In this document: one piece after another, positions 11,947 through 25,300 of the stretch
Numbering within the stretch: position 1 is the stretch's first letter
How the letters are laid out: every line of letters starts with the position of its first letter
From: Elysia marginata
Taxonomy: Eukaryota > Mollusca > Gastropoda > Plakobranchidae
Length of the DNA stretch: 64,000 nt
Assembly: GCA_019649035.1 (NCBI GenBank)
Contig: BMAT01007760.1
Span: 6,704 to 70,703, forward strand
Direction of reading: 5' to 3'
Program-made: the position numbers and the translations under genes
The notes under the pieces: model-generated
Told to the model about the DNA's origin: nothing
Database searches by the model: none
What the model saw: the letters and a program-made list of their open reading frames with translations, nothing else

Positions 11947-14900
11947 CTATATAATGAAACCATCAGACCCGCCACCACCAGAGTGCACCTGCTTGTTTTG
12001 TAAGGTCTTGTCTTTGAGTTTAGCCTGCAGTAAAATATGCTCGACCACACCACTGCGGACATCCATCTGTGTCGACTCTTTCTTCAGTTGCTGAATGGCT
12101 TGCTTAATACGAACCAAGGGAGCTGAACAGTGAACAGAGGACAAGTAAAAAAAAAATGTAAATTTCTTGCAAGTCTTGACATCAAAACTTATATCAAAAT
12201 AAACCAATGTCTAGCAAGCAGTACGGATGGGTCAAGTGTTGCAATTTTTGCATTTGAAGGCAACAGATGTTACTTTGAACAATATCTATTTCAAAGTATA
12301 CAAACATGAAAAATTAATGGTAAATCATTGACATTTTTGTGAAAGTTATAACAACTTTTGTTTAAATATAAAATGTTGAGATAAAGAATAAAATTCAACC
12401 TTGAGAGTTGTTTTTTCAAAAATTGAAATTTCCGACATCCGACTCATACCCACATGTTGGAAAAAGCAAAAATGCTTTGGGAAATAAAAAAAATAGTTGG
12501 TTATTTTTTACGTTAACATTAATAAAGTACATACATCTTGATGTAATTTACAATTTCCTTTTAAAAAATAATTTTGGAACGCTTTATTTAATCTTACAAC
12601 AATCAACCTGAAAATACAATCAGAAATCTATGCCAGGGCATAAAAAACATGTTCCATAGTAATGCATACAGTTATACTTTGAAACAGTAAACCCGGATGA
12701 AGCAAAAAGCAAAATCAATCGTAGAAGTGATTTAATACTACAACTGACCTCCATCTGTCATACTAGATCCTCTCTCATCCATTTCCTGCTTCACCTTTTC
12801 AAGCTCTTCAGTAATCTGAAAAGAGTGAATTAAAAATAACTTAATGCAATTAAAAAAAGATATATAAAGGCTTTTTGTAGATATTACAAATTTCACTATT
12901 AACTTTTGAGGTTTAAAGACCAACCACAAACAATTCTAATCTGCTTAAGTATGAAAATATTTATACTGTATCTCAAATTGAAAAAAAAAACGAGCAAAGA
13001 GAGGGAGTGTGTTTTTTCCAAGACAAAAAATTAGATTTTTTATTTGATCAAATAACTGAAACTGATTAGGTACTGCTTAAACTAAAACCATGAATCGTAG
13101 TCTGGGTTAGTAACTTTAACTCATTTTTTAATGAAAGAAACATGCAGTGGAATCTTCAAAAACAAAATTTTGGAGGACTGCACAAATTTTTTGCTGGATA
13201 AAAGAATTTGGCCTACATAGGCTTCAATGTAGTTGAAACCATTTAAAAAATAAAACCTGTAGAGTAACTATTACAAACTGCCAGTCAACCTCACTCCAGG
13301 TAATATTTGAATTCCTGACAACCTGACACATTTGCAATGACACCCATCTCGGACTAACCTCGGCCAACATCCGTGATCTTTGGGTGACACCGCCGCTAGC
13401 CTGTCGGTACTTCTCTTTGGTCTCGGCAAGAGCATCTTGAGCCTGGCGGAAAGCTCCAAGCAGACCTTCGAGCTGAGAATTGATGTACTTCTCTCTGGAC
13501 GCAATCTTCTCCAACGTTCGAGACACCTCGTTCTGAAGCTTGTCTAGATGCACGCGAGATTCCGTCAGCGAGGACTCGATGCCTGTATGATGTTGATGCA
13601 TCTGCTCCAGGTGAACGCGCCAGTCCTGGAGAGCAACAGGCCACAAATAAATATACGTGCAAAATATAAGTACAAATAGCCCCAACACTTAAATGAAGGA
13701 GTTTAACATACATAAAATTAACAGACACATGATTTGGTCAATGCCTTATATTTCAGGGGAAAAAGGAGAGAAAAAATATGAATGTAATGAGAAAGATTGA
13801 GAGGATACATGTAGAGTGTAAGAGAGTGTGGGAGAGAGGGTGGGTGGAACGAGGTTACAAAAGAAGTGAAGAAATAAATTGGGATGTTATAGTTAAAAAC
13901 ATGTGGAAAAAAAAAAAACTTTCTAAATTTTAAAATAAATAAGGGTTGAGGAAGGGTATTTCAGTTTTTTCACTTAATAAAAAAAAAGAATGTAAATTGC
14001 AAACTGGTGGGGTGGGAGAAATAATGTGTGTATAGAGAGACGAAAAGTGGGAGGGCGTCAAATTCTTTTTTAACACCTTTAAGGCTCAATGTGAAAATCT
14101 ATAAATCTATATTTGTGCAGATATGCTGACAAACATATTATCATCCAAAAAAAAAAAAAAAAAACTTCTTACGAAATTGAAGTCCTTCATTTGCGACTGA
14201 CATAAGAATAAGAAAAAAAAAATAACATTTACAAAATAACGTATTAGCTAAAAATTCCAAATTAATGCGTGGCGCTCCGAGAAACCCCTTGTAATGGGTC
14301 ATATCTAATAAAGTCAGTGATCAATATTCCTGAAAAAGGCATATTTCCTCAGTATTTTTCCTTCTGTTTGAGTTTAATATTTTTTAGTTTTTTTTACAAC
14401 ATATGCCTTTTCAAAGTGATATTCTATGATAGGAAGATTGGGAATAAAGAAAACTGCATTTAGAGTTTTACTTTAGGGATTGTTTTTCTCATAGAATGAT
14501 GAAGTCATTGATTAACTATAATATCAAATATTTTTGAAGTATAAATTTTGCCCTAAGACTCTGTGTGAAATTTTAGCTCATGCTTATCTTAGAATCACAT
14601 AGGGTAGGCATAGTTTCACCCTAAAAAACCTATTTCTCTACACCACTATGTGTCTTGTGTAGGTTTTTCCTGAAGCACCACATAGATGTGAACAATTTTT
14701 TCAAGATATCAAGAGAAGATATAAGAAATTGAAAAATTACATGGCCATATCAAAAGTTGCAAGACAGACTCGCCGTTTGCACTTGGTGGGCTACACCGCT
14801 TGTATGCCACCATTTAGAACATGCAGTATTATATGAAGAAAACTCAAGCCAGCTCAGTGGGGCTGCACAAGGGGGGCTTCAAAAGGTATATGGAGTTTGA

Positions 14901-17900
14901 TCTTACTGAATCTAAAAGATGCTAAGAGTGCTCCGAAGTGGAGCAAAAACTTTATCTCCATTATCAGAAACATGGCAGCAGACAAGAAACAAAGGTGTGC
15001 CATCTCCCGAGGTCAGTCCATATCACTTCATACTGGTCAATGGATTTAAGTTCAACTTGAAAGTAAGGTGAAGCAAGTAAATCATGGGACTTACCTTGTT
15101 GTCCGTACGAATGGTGACTTTAAGCTGCGGCATCACCCGCTCAACCTCTAGTCTCCAGTCTGCTGCGTCTGTCGTGGATTCAAGGATTTCCTCTGGCTTG
15201 CTTGATTCAAAGGTCTGAAAGTTTGTAATAATAATGAAGTCCATTTCAGATATATCGAACCCCACAGGAACGAAATCAAACTTTGAACTATCTGAAAATT
15301 AAATAATCGGTATATATTACAAAAGATGGATAAAATGGGTAATCTGAATACAGTTCCAATGACTCAAATTATCAAGGTTTGAATTATTTAAGGTGTAAGG
15401 CTCATGTCATTGAAAAAAAAAACAATAAAATAATAAAATAACAGATGCACAGTTTAGTCAAATTGATTTAGACATTATATGTCTTTAACAATTTTTTTTC
15501 ACCAATCCTATAAGCGCCGCCATTGGCCTTAAACTCGGGATATTCATTTTTTTCGCTATTTATTACTTTTGAGAAATTATGATGCAAAAAATTGATACAG
15601 GACCATTCTAAGGCTATGAGGCCCATAAAATCGCTGGGACTGAAAGGGTTAATATTGTAGGTGTTGCCTTCACCTTTCCCTGGTTGAGACGTTTCATTCC
15701 TTCCAGATCTAGCATGGGCTCGTCATCGTCTGCATCTTCCACATCTGAGCTCTGTTCAAATGACGGGAGAATTAAAAAATTGTTAAAAAGTTGGGGAATA
15801 TTGACAAAAATGTATTTTAAATAACATTTAATAAGAAACTGATGTAACAGTTCCTTGACTCAGAAATTGATAATACTTGAGTCATAAGCAAGACAAATAA
15901 AGAAAAATATAAATTTAAAAAAGAAAAATATAAATTAAAAAAAAAACAGGATTTTTTTGGTGATATTTTAAGTTGAAGCAAACAATGAAGAAAAGAAAAT
16001 TGCCAAGTGGCCTGTTGTTTTGTTTGTTTTTGTTTTGCTGTTGTCGTTACTTATGCCTTTATTGCATATTTTTTTTTGGCCTGATATCTTATTTTGCCTA
16101 AAACCAAATGTGAACATGAAAGCATTACATTTCATATAAAGTTACCCAAAGCAAATTCCAAATCTGACAAACAGGTACCACCTACACAGTAAATTATTAA
16201 TACTGCCTGTATGCTGTAAACTGGCAAAAGCTTATCATAACTTTTTCCATAGAGAATTATTCTTGCTAGTGTGCAAGATTTTCTGCGAGGACATAAAACT
16301 AAAACATTTAGGTTAACCCTCTCTTATCTGTTTTTTTTTTTATGCACAAGGGTAAAACTGCCACCCGCTTGTGTTCATATCTATGCTTTGCGCCTGAATG
16401 TGATAAAACAGAAAATTCATTGAAAAGTGAAACCAGTACAGTATAAAGGTTCTCTATTCACATTGTACATATATGTTAACAGCCTTTGTATGGAGGTCAG
16501 TGCCAAGCTGCTTTGAACAGAGGGCAAGGCCAAATCAGTTAAGTAGACTGAGGGGGAAAAAGGGGGGGGGGGGGGGAAAAGTCTTATACACTTGCTTATC
16601 AACACATGGCTTTAAAAGCTGATGATCAAGTCTGGTCAGCCCGGTGTCCCTAATGTGACTGGGTGTGGTGTACGCAAGCGCTTCTTACATCAAAGTGTGG
16701 CAGCACGTTTTCAATTGTCCCCAGCGCCATCTCTGACATAAACTTAAAGTTGACTAAGACGTAAAAAATTCAACCAACCAACCAATCCTATGAACTTCAT
16801 ACAACCCCTGACCTTTAACCCCTTACCCCAATAGCCATAGACTTTTCTATCTCATTCAGAGTGAGTTCAGAGTCATCCTCGACCACATGCTCCTCGTCCA
16901 TCTCCTCTTCTGGGTACTGAGGCCTGGACATACATTGATGAAATGTGCTTAAAGACAAATCACACCAAGACACAAGCGGCATGGAAAAAAAAATGATCTT
17001 AAACTATCTTGTCACTCAAATTAAGATATTTTTAATCCCCTGAGAACAACATTGGATATTTGACATATCCAAAAGTTGAATCATAAGTACACCTATATAC
17101 ATTACCAGAAAGGAAAAGAGCATTGGTAATAAGAAAATGTTTGCATGAGGCAAATATGTCTTGAGTTCTATCCAAATGAGTCTTAAGTGGCATAGAATAG
17201 TTTTGAGATATAGGCTTTCAAAGTTCACACTGTTTTCAGAAGTTATTTTTTTTTATTTTAGTTAATGACGCTAAAACCCATTCTTAACACTTTTCACTCC
17301 TGTTTCATGTTGAAATCTCATGTTTTTTGTTTTGCAATTTGAATTGGTATGGTTTCTAACAATTTATACCTTTGTAGTTGTCTAAACTTTAAACACAATT
17401 TCTTGGATGATCTGTAATTTCACAAGTCCTCAGTCTGCCAACTTCAAAAGGCTATAACTTAACACAGAGGAAATATGGAGCTTTTCTGTTAAATGTACCT
17501 AACATTTGAGAAAACAAGCTTTTTGTGATACCCACATCTTACTACTTTCTAATTTTGACTTAACATCCATTTTGACTGGTTATAAGAGGTATTGAGATTA
17601 TCAAAGTTTGAATTGTTTATGGACTTAACTATTGTTGGATGACTATGCTGATATACTTTTGCTGACTAAACAAAAGAAGAGTGAGGTTGAGATAAAGAAT
17701 TGTGAAACATGATATCACCATTCCCTATACAGTGGAATCCCTGGATTAAGATCTCATAAAATGTTGCTAAAAACAGGTCTTATGAGGATTCTATTTCAGG
17801 GGTTAAATTACTATAATCAAATAAGTGGAAGTTTTCAAATTTAAAGTCACATTAATTAAAGAGATGTTCTTCACTGAGGGGTTCCACTATAATAAAGAAA

Positions 17901-20900
17901 AACTAGATTATTGAAACCCAGGCAGCTGTTTACCTCATCCAAGCAAAATTGATGCTTCTGAGTGCCTCGTCTGAGAGTCTGTCCAGAACGTAGATTGCAT
18001 GTTCACCCCAGCCTTGCTTCAGTTTGGATGGTGGGAAGTCAATAGGGTGACCCTGCAGCAAAAACAGAACAAACAATAATTTGGCTTAGAAAACTCGCAA
18101 CAACCAACTCTTGTAGCTATGAGACTCTCAGAGAGTCAACTGAAATTTAATCACCGTATCTTATGATTTTTAAAGTGGTTGACAACAAACTTTACTTTTA
18201 TGTTGTTAAGAATACGGACAACACATCTTTTCACTACATGAAATTTCAGCCCAAAATAATACACAGTCGATATCATGGTATCATACTTTGATCAAAATTT
18301 TAAAACTGCTTTTCGCATCTAGCTACAATTTATCAAAACTCAAAGTGTACACTCATCACAATGCAAATTCATATCAAAGTTCTTTTTAAATTATATTTTA
18401 TAGATTTCAGATAAACTTCTTTTAAAAACAATTACAATGGGGTCAACTAAAACCATAGGAAAGAAAATCAGTGATCAATTCACACATGTAACCGCATAAA
18501 TGAAAAAATATCTTCAAGGTTTACAATTGAATAATCATGCGCCCTTCCACCAAAGTTGAAATGACATTCTTATGACATTATTAGAAATTTTATGACAAAA
18601 AAAAACAAAGCAGTCGAATTCAGGTTTAAACGACATGTAAACATTTTATACAGTGTGAAAATTACTGTAATGAAGATGGCATAAAAAGAAGAAAAAGATT
18701 TTAGCTCATGTTTCTTCAAAATAAAATGCTTTGAAAGTAACTGGTGAAGTTAAATTCAATGCAAATCAGGTAAAGGAAATGTCAAAGCAATGATTGATAC
18801 CAAGTAGAGACCACAATTTAACACAAAAAAAAATTAAGCAAAGCTCCAGTTAAAGTGATGTAACTGAGATATAACCCAAAATGTGTAACCGACAAGATGC
18901 TCCCTGAAAGGATTTTAGGTTAGGATTGTAAAGAAAAGTAAAATAAAGCTGTAAGTATTTCCTTGCTAGACCAAATGTCTTAAAAGAATTAGTTTTAAAA
19001 CCATAAGAGAAATAAAGTGGTGAATAGAAAACAAACAAAAGTTAGAGCATGTCATTGCAAATGTCCACTAGTTATAGACTGTTCACTTGTAATAGCATCA
19101 TGACAACATAGATCAATAACGGAAATATTAGGCATAACTTTTTTATAAAACAATTTTGAGGATTTCAAATTGATACTTTAAAAAGTTACTATGAAAACTA
19201 GGTCCAAATAAAGTAAAAACTGAACCGCCTTGAGGCATATTTCTAAATATATGACAGACAGTTTTTACTCACATATTTTCTGACTTCATCTAGTATACTT
19301 GATATTGTGGCATTGGGGTCATCATACTGTTCAAAAGGGGAAAAAGAAAATTTTAAAAAGATGATTATGTTATTCTTCATATCCAACTAGTCATTGCATG
19401 ATTGCAAGTTTGCAAGGATAATTAAAATTTAGTCTGTTGAAAATTTGCAATTGCTCACTGAGATATTCAAAATTAAGATGATTATAAGTGAGACATTGTT
19501 CAGAACATAACACATTTCTTGTCAAAAAGAATAATAGAATTGTCCCTTATACTTGTACTAAGAACAAAACTTATGATTTGCAAAACAAAAATCGTGGGGG
19601 CGGTGATCTCAGTTTTTGTAGGAACACATCTCTTATGTATGGGGTGAATAATTTGGTAGTTGGAAATTCCTTATTTGAGAAAACACCATTAAAAATCCTG
19701 TTCTTTTCCTTATTCTTTTTCTTCATATTTAAATTAACAAAAATTGTAATGCCTTTCCACAAAATATTGATAATTTTATGAAGTTTTTGACTTATGAAAG
19801 ATAAGGAAAATGCTGTATTCTAAGTAGCAACGTCTAGGTGAAAATTGCGACACCCAACCCATTCACTCTGGACGTAAACATTCTTAAAATATCTCATTTA
19901 TCATGCTACTCATCCCCTCACTATTCCCTTTGTATCTAAGGAGACAATTATGCCAGTCTATCCAAATATAAAACAGCTCACTGCTCCATTACAGCACATG
20001 CCTGAGCCAGGGTTTACATTTAACAGCACGGTAAAGCAAGTTTTGAGATACTGTTGGTTTGTTGGGTTTTTTTTTCAGAGTCCATTTACAATATCAAAAA
20101 CATTGATCTTAGTTTTTACTAAAAAGTGAATGGTTTTTAAATATAACTACTTAAATGCTCCAAACCACTAAATGCTTTAGGAGGTGTCTGTCCATAGTGG
20201 TAGAGCAGTTTGTGTCGAAATACAAGTTAACCGTCACGATGAAACTCACCTTCGTATTTGTTAGAGAGACACTCAACACCCAAGTGAAGTAAAGTTCTGT
20301 CATATGTACAAACATGTCCTTTTTTAATTTTTTTCTCCGATTTAGTTTTAAAACATAGAGTCCAAAGCTTTTACCAGTGCCAGGTTTTTAAAGACCAAGC
20401 TTTTTAAAAAAATAAGTTAAGCTCTCCCCCCCCCCTCTTTTTTTTTTCTCTCTCTCTTTTCCCCACCAGCTTTTACCTCTTGAGGCTGCTCAAAATGTCG
20501 TCCAGCTTTTCTGAGTAACCATGCTGCCAATGATGTAAACATGTAGAACTGTTCGCCCGGGTTGGTCTGCAGTGCAAAGTAATGTCTGTAAAATAGAAAA
20601 GGAATGCACAGTTTGAAAACAGTTAAAGCCAATAAATTGTATCCTTTTGTAATAGACTTTTTTTTGTCAGGCATTACTTAACAGAAGAAGACTTTAAAAA
20701 CCGGGGCTGCAATTTTCTGTGGTGACAGACTGTATGAAGTGAACTAGAAACTCGGGAATGAAAAATAATTTGAGCTTAGAAGACCTTGTGCCCAGGATGT
20801 TTACTGAGTTAAAAAATCAGAAACAAATGAAATGTATAAAATAAACTTTCAAAAGTTTTATGGTTCAACTGTACTAAAAAAGAAACCTCACCAAACCAAA

Positions 20901-21441
20901 TAAGTATCATAACTGCAGAAAGTAAAAGATACTGGGAGCTGGGATAGCATTGGTTAGAAAATGAAAGTTACAGTTGTAGACTGCAATAAAAGAAGAGATT
21001 ATAAATACGATTACATACACTATCTTTATAAAATATGAAGGTGATATTTTTAATTTAATTTGAACTGCAATAATTTATGTTAGAGTTCTTCAGTTAGAAA
21101 TAGAGTAAAATATTTTCTTTTTGTCAATCAATTTAAAAGTCAATGTAAGGTGAATAAAGAGCAGAGCTAGAAGGCATCTAAAAGTGTAGTAAGACCTGCA
21201 AAATAAAGATGGGTAGCATGTCTGTGAGGCAGCACTATTTGAACAAAGCTCTCTTTATCCAATAATACCTGCTGATCGGCTTGAGGTTCATCTTGCGAGC
21301 AAATTCTCTGTCATAACCCAGCAACCTTAACTTGTCCAAAAGCTCCTCCATCAACACAAAGGGCATGTAAACCAAGCCTGGACCACCGCCTTCTCCTTCT
21401 TCATCACCTCCTCCTCCACCCCTGCGTCTTTCTTCTGCCAT
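11947..21441 (-). CDS. IFT57: Intraflagellar transport protein 57 (IFT57), complete, 10 exons
   Basis: IFT57 is a subunit of the IFT-B train that carries cargo along ciliary microtubules. Exons in order: 21441-21269, 20585-20477, 19326-19273, 18052-17934, 16923-16827, 15751-15674, 15214-15095, 13625-13359, 12815-12749, 12122-11947. All phases agree and the total is 1260 nt, or 419 residues (human about 429). The ATG at 21441 gives MAEERRR plus a Gly/Glu-rich start. Family matches include LLDKLRLLGYDREFARKMN, ALQTNPGEQFYMFTSLAAWL, FPPSKLKQGWGEH, ILESTTDAADWRLEVERV, TLEKIASREKYINSQLE and LEKVKQEMDERGSSMTDG. The N-terminal fold (about residues 20-155, calponin-homology-like in this family) is followed by an acidic linker (about 155-215) and a coiled coil (about 235-400). 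The C-terminus is Gly-rich and ends GFII. The gene is head to head with TTC12. Confidence 0.97.
15311..15395. repeat. Short dispersed repeat copy
   Basis: Shares GGATAAAAT..GTAATCTGAATACA and AGGTTTGAATTAT with 31201-31292 in TTC12. Both look like fragments of the TA-flanked MITE group. It lies in the IFT57 intron between exons 15751-15674 and 15214-15095. Confidence 0.45.
16622..16785 (+). mobile_element. SINE family 1, 3' fragment
   Basis: Matches the body and tail of the SINE at 6590 (GTCTGGTCAGCCCGGTGTCC, GTGACTGGGTGTGGTGTACG, GTGTGGCAGCACG, AAGTTGACTAAGACGT) but lacks the tRNA-like head. It is in the IFT57 intron before exon 16923-16827. A poly-G run sits just upstream, near 16562-16576. 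Confidence 0.75.
17730..17888. mobile_element. Pogo/Tigger-like MITE
   Basis: TA followed by CAGTGGAATCCCTGG at the left; AGGGGTTCCACT followed by ATA at the right. The ends are inverted repeats of about 12 bases around a 159-base non-coding core. It lies in an IFT57 intron, only about 45 bases beyond the donor site of exon 18052-17934. Confidence 0.6.
19660..19880. repeat. Dispersed repeat copy (GCGACATC family)
   Basis: Contains AAATTAACAAAAATTGTAAT, TTGATAATTTTATGAAG and then GTGAAAATTGCGACACCC and CACTCTGGACGT, the same order as the copy near 10395. It lies in the IFT57 intron between exons 20585-20477 and 19326-19273. Confidence 0.5.
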
Positions 21442-22323
21442 GATCAAGGTGGCCTTGAGGGTCTCTCTTTAGGTCTTCTGTACTTGTAAATACAAATGAT
21501 TTCTAGAAAAAGATATAACAAGAATAGCTGAAATGAAAAATTTCATATCTGAGTGAACCTGGTTAGATCTAATCTAGATTGTAAATCAAATAAATGTCTC
21601 ATGGATTTAAAATCAATTTCACTGCATGTTCATGCCACTTTTGCCGGTTTACAAAACTATATTTTGGGCCAATATATTCTGTTTATGAGATAAAAAAAAG
21701 AAACTTCCCTCTCCAGTGAAAGATTGATCCCTGTTTATTAACATTAAACTGGGGATAAAGATGGTTTTTTTTTTTCAAAACTATTTAGTGAAGTGGTAAT
21801 TGCGGTAATTACCTTGCTGGAAAAGAAGGAATACAGATCCTGCACAATGCGAATTAGATGAGTTCCAATCAATGGTTCTAATTTCTATCTAGATTTCTAA
21901 ATTGATTGTATGAGTTCCAGCCAAGGGTTTTAGATCGATACCTAGATTTTATTCCATCTAGATCTAGAGCAATAGTCTAGATATAGACCTAGACTTAGAA
22001 CTTTACAAACTAGATCTACATTTACAGTTTAGATCTAAATGCAAAATGTACCTAGGCAAAATGTACACAAGAATGTTGGTATGCAACTATTTTGCCGCTT
22101 CCGGTAAAGAGTATTCATTGTAAAAAAAAATTTCTTTTATATTTAATGTAAATTTAAAATATATACAAACTCTTAACAATTTAAAAACCTACACAGCATT
22201 ACAGTTTTATTAGTTTAACAATTTAGTGCTAAGTTTGTTGATGTTTTAGGATCTTAAAAATATTTATGTACTATCAAGAATCGCTTACATTGGCTGGTCT
22301 GAACAGTATCCAATGTAAGCAAC
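21442..22323. promoter_or_regulatory. Divergent intergenic region between IFT57 and TTC12
   Basis: 882 bases separate the two start codons, so both promoters and both 5' leaders must lie here unless there are upstream non-coding exons. From about 21565 to 22035 the sequence is dense in TCTAGA, AGATCT and CTAGAT words. I see no TATA box at a convincing place and no perfect RFX X-box between the two ATGs, only a half-site-like AGCAAC directly before the TTC12 start. The TTC12 ATG sits in AACATGGCGAAC, similar to the YY1 core found at many animal start sites. A shared promoter is inferred from geometry only. Confidence 0.55.
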
Positions 22324-25300
22324 ATGGCGAACCCAAAGCTCCCAAATCAACCATCTGAAGAAGAATTGAATTCGTTTTTGTCCAAAGTTGATCAGCTTGG
22401 TAAAAATTTATACTTTTAGGCCCGTTTCTATTTGCATTTAACGATACTTTTCTACACAGGCTAAATTAAGCCTATTTAAATTAAGGGGGGGCGGCACCTG
22501 GAATGACCATTTAGGGGTCGGATTATAACCGAATATTCAAAACTGCTTTTTTCAGATGTTTCAACCATTGCTCTGTATGAAAAGCACAAAAAATAAGTGA
22601 TTTGAGCATTTTTGTGACCTAATATCACCATTTTGTGGCAGCAGGGTGAGTAAAAATAGCGGTTTTTTCACCCCGAATGTGTAGAATATACCTCAAACTT
22701 CTGGTCTTTTTGCTCAAATTCAATGGTTTTGTAACCGATTTCTTAGTGTCGGTTGCGCCCACTTTTGCAGAAGGTCTTGTGTGAACTCTAATCATGCCTC
22801 GCGCTCGGTGTAGGCCCGTTCATGAAAGCAAGGAGACGCTAGCACAGTATAATAATATCACGCACAAGTAACCTTGTAGGCCAGGCCTGTTAGCGAAGCT
22901 TTGCACTGCGCTAGCCTGTATGTTTACTAATGTTTAGTGTCTCCAAAGCACAACAAGACTTTAGGGCTAGCCAGTGATAAGTTTCATGCCAACTTCTAAG
23001 AGATTGGGATGCACAGTTCCCGCTTCGCACGCGCATGTATGAGCAACAGTAAGAACTAAGATATTGGGCTTTACAAAAGCACTCAGAAATTACAATAGCA
23101 GACCCAAAGGTGGACAATAATACCCAATGAGGCTGGAAAAAATTATTGAAGATATAGGAAACTGGAAAGGACAGGCCAATATGCAGGTTACGGGTGTTTA
23201 TTTGAGGAAAAATCACACATTTTTGCTGATTTTGTTTGCATAACTTTCAAATGCGATTATCTCAAAACTTACTTTTTTTTTCACCAAAATTCTATCTCCT
23301 CCTAAACCAACTGATCGATTGTTCTAAAAGTTGGTATGATGTTGTGGTTTGGTATGACGCACAAACTAATAAAGCGTTTTTTATAACTTTTTGTTTTGTT
23401 CTTGAGAAAAATGTGTTTTTATTAGCAAAATGAGTTACTGCCCTTTTTTGGGGTCCCATAATCCAATATGGCGGCGTTACCATGGCAACCATGAAAAAAA
23501 AATTTTTTTTCATATCGAATCTTACATTTTCAAAGGTGCTGAACACGATGGTAATGGTTAAAACCAGCTCCTGTTGATAATGTAAAAAATAACTCCCAGG
23601 TGCCGCCCCCCCTCTTAACCGTAATCATGATAGCTCTGCTCAGACAATCCTTGCCCCTATCTCTATGCTCTTAAAATTATGAAGGCAATTAATAAAATCA
23701 TAAGTTTTATAGAACAATTTCTTAACTTTTCTGTAATCAACTAGATCTAACCCTTAAATATTCCAATTTTATATATTTCATTTACTCACTTTTCTTGTCA
23801 GAGTCAGATTTCCATTTATTCTTGATTAATTGATTGTCTAGATGCAAAACTTTTGTTACTCTGAAACATAATGCACAAAGATTAACTTTATGTTTTGCTT
23901 TGGTTTCGTTTATGTTTGTGTATTTTAGATGATGTCCTCAAGGGATTGAATTCACAAGATGATGATGAGAAAATTCGTTACACAGCAAAAGCAGATGAAC
24001 TAATTGAGAAGTTCGAGAATGAAAAGAAACAAAAAGAAAATGAGAAGCTGAAGGATACTGATGATCCAGATCTTCCAGAAACAAAATTTGGTAAGGCACA
24101 AGAATATTGCGCCTGAGAATTCGTTTAGNNNNNNNNNNNNNNNNNNNNNNNNNNNNNNNNNNNNNNNNNNNNNNNNNNNNNNNNNNNNNNNNNNNNNNNN
24201 NNNNNNNNNNNNNNNNNNNNNNNNNNNNNNNNNNNNNNNNNNNNNNNNNNNNNNNNNNNNNNNNNNNNNNNNNNNNNNNNNNNNNNNNNNNNNNNNNNNN
24301 NNNNNNNNNNNNNNNNNNNNNNNNNNNNNNNNNNNNNNNNNNNNNNNNNNNNNNNNNNNNNNNNNNNNNNNNNNNNNNNNNNNNNNNNNNNNNNNNNNNN
24401 NNNNNNNNNNNNNNNNNNNNNNNNNNNNNNNNNNNNNNNNNNNNNNNNNNNNNNNNNNNNNNNNNNNNNNNNNNNNNNNNNNNNNNNNNNNNNNNNNNNN
24501 NNNNNNNNNNNNNNNNNNNNNNNNNNNNNNNNNNNNNNNNNNNNNNNNNNNNNNNNNNNNNNNNNNNNNNNNNNNNNNNNNNNNNNNNNNNNNNNNNNNN
24601 NNNNNNNNNNNNNNNNNNNNNNNNNNNNNNNNNNNNNNNNNNNNNNNNNNNNNNNNNNNNNNNNNNNNNNNNNNNNNNNNNNNNNNNNNNNNNNNNNNNN
24701 NNNNNNNNNNNNNNNNNNNNNNNNNNNNNNNNNNNNNNNNNNNNNNNNNNNNNNNNNNNNNNNNATTGTTCTAACTTCTTCAATATTTGTCTTATTTTTA
24801 GAGTAATTTAAAGAACTTGTATTTCTGACCTACATCCTTTTCTTCCATCACCCCCCCCCCAATTTTACAGGAGGCATAGGTTATCGATAACTTAGTTACT
24901 TTTATAAATTTTCAATTAAATGTAAAAAATAACACTGTCATGAAACTGGTTTGCTAATCTTGAAATTGGAACAACTGGGTCGGTGACCTGCCTTGTTCAA
25001 TGTTCGCAGATCAGTCAGACTATTGTTTACACTAATACCTTTGAAATGTAACAGTCCTCTAACACACACGCGAAAAGCTACCCCTCCAACCCACCACCCC
25101 AGTTCTCTTTCTCTTCAAAGCATGCTAGCACCGTGGGAAAGTTTTATCTTTTCACTCTGGATAAATTGGGGAGAACTTTCATAACACTGATTGACAGGAG
25201 GCTGGACCTGGTTACGCATGTGACAGGTGGCTAGTACGTAACAGTCCAAATGAACACATCCAGGCGTTGAGATCTCCTCTGGTCGACGCCCCCTCCACCT

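Noticed and set aside
23236-23546. Short open stretches on both strands inside the TIR element in TTC12 intron 1
   Set aside because: They are short, overlap each other and show no transposase motif; the element appears non-autonomous.
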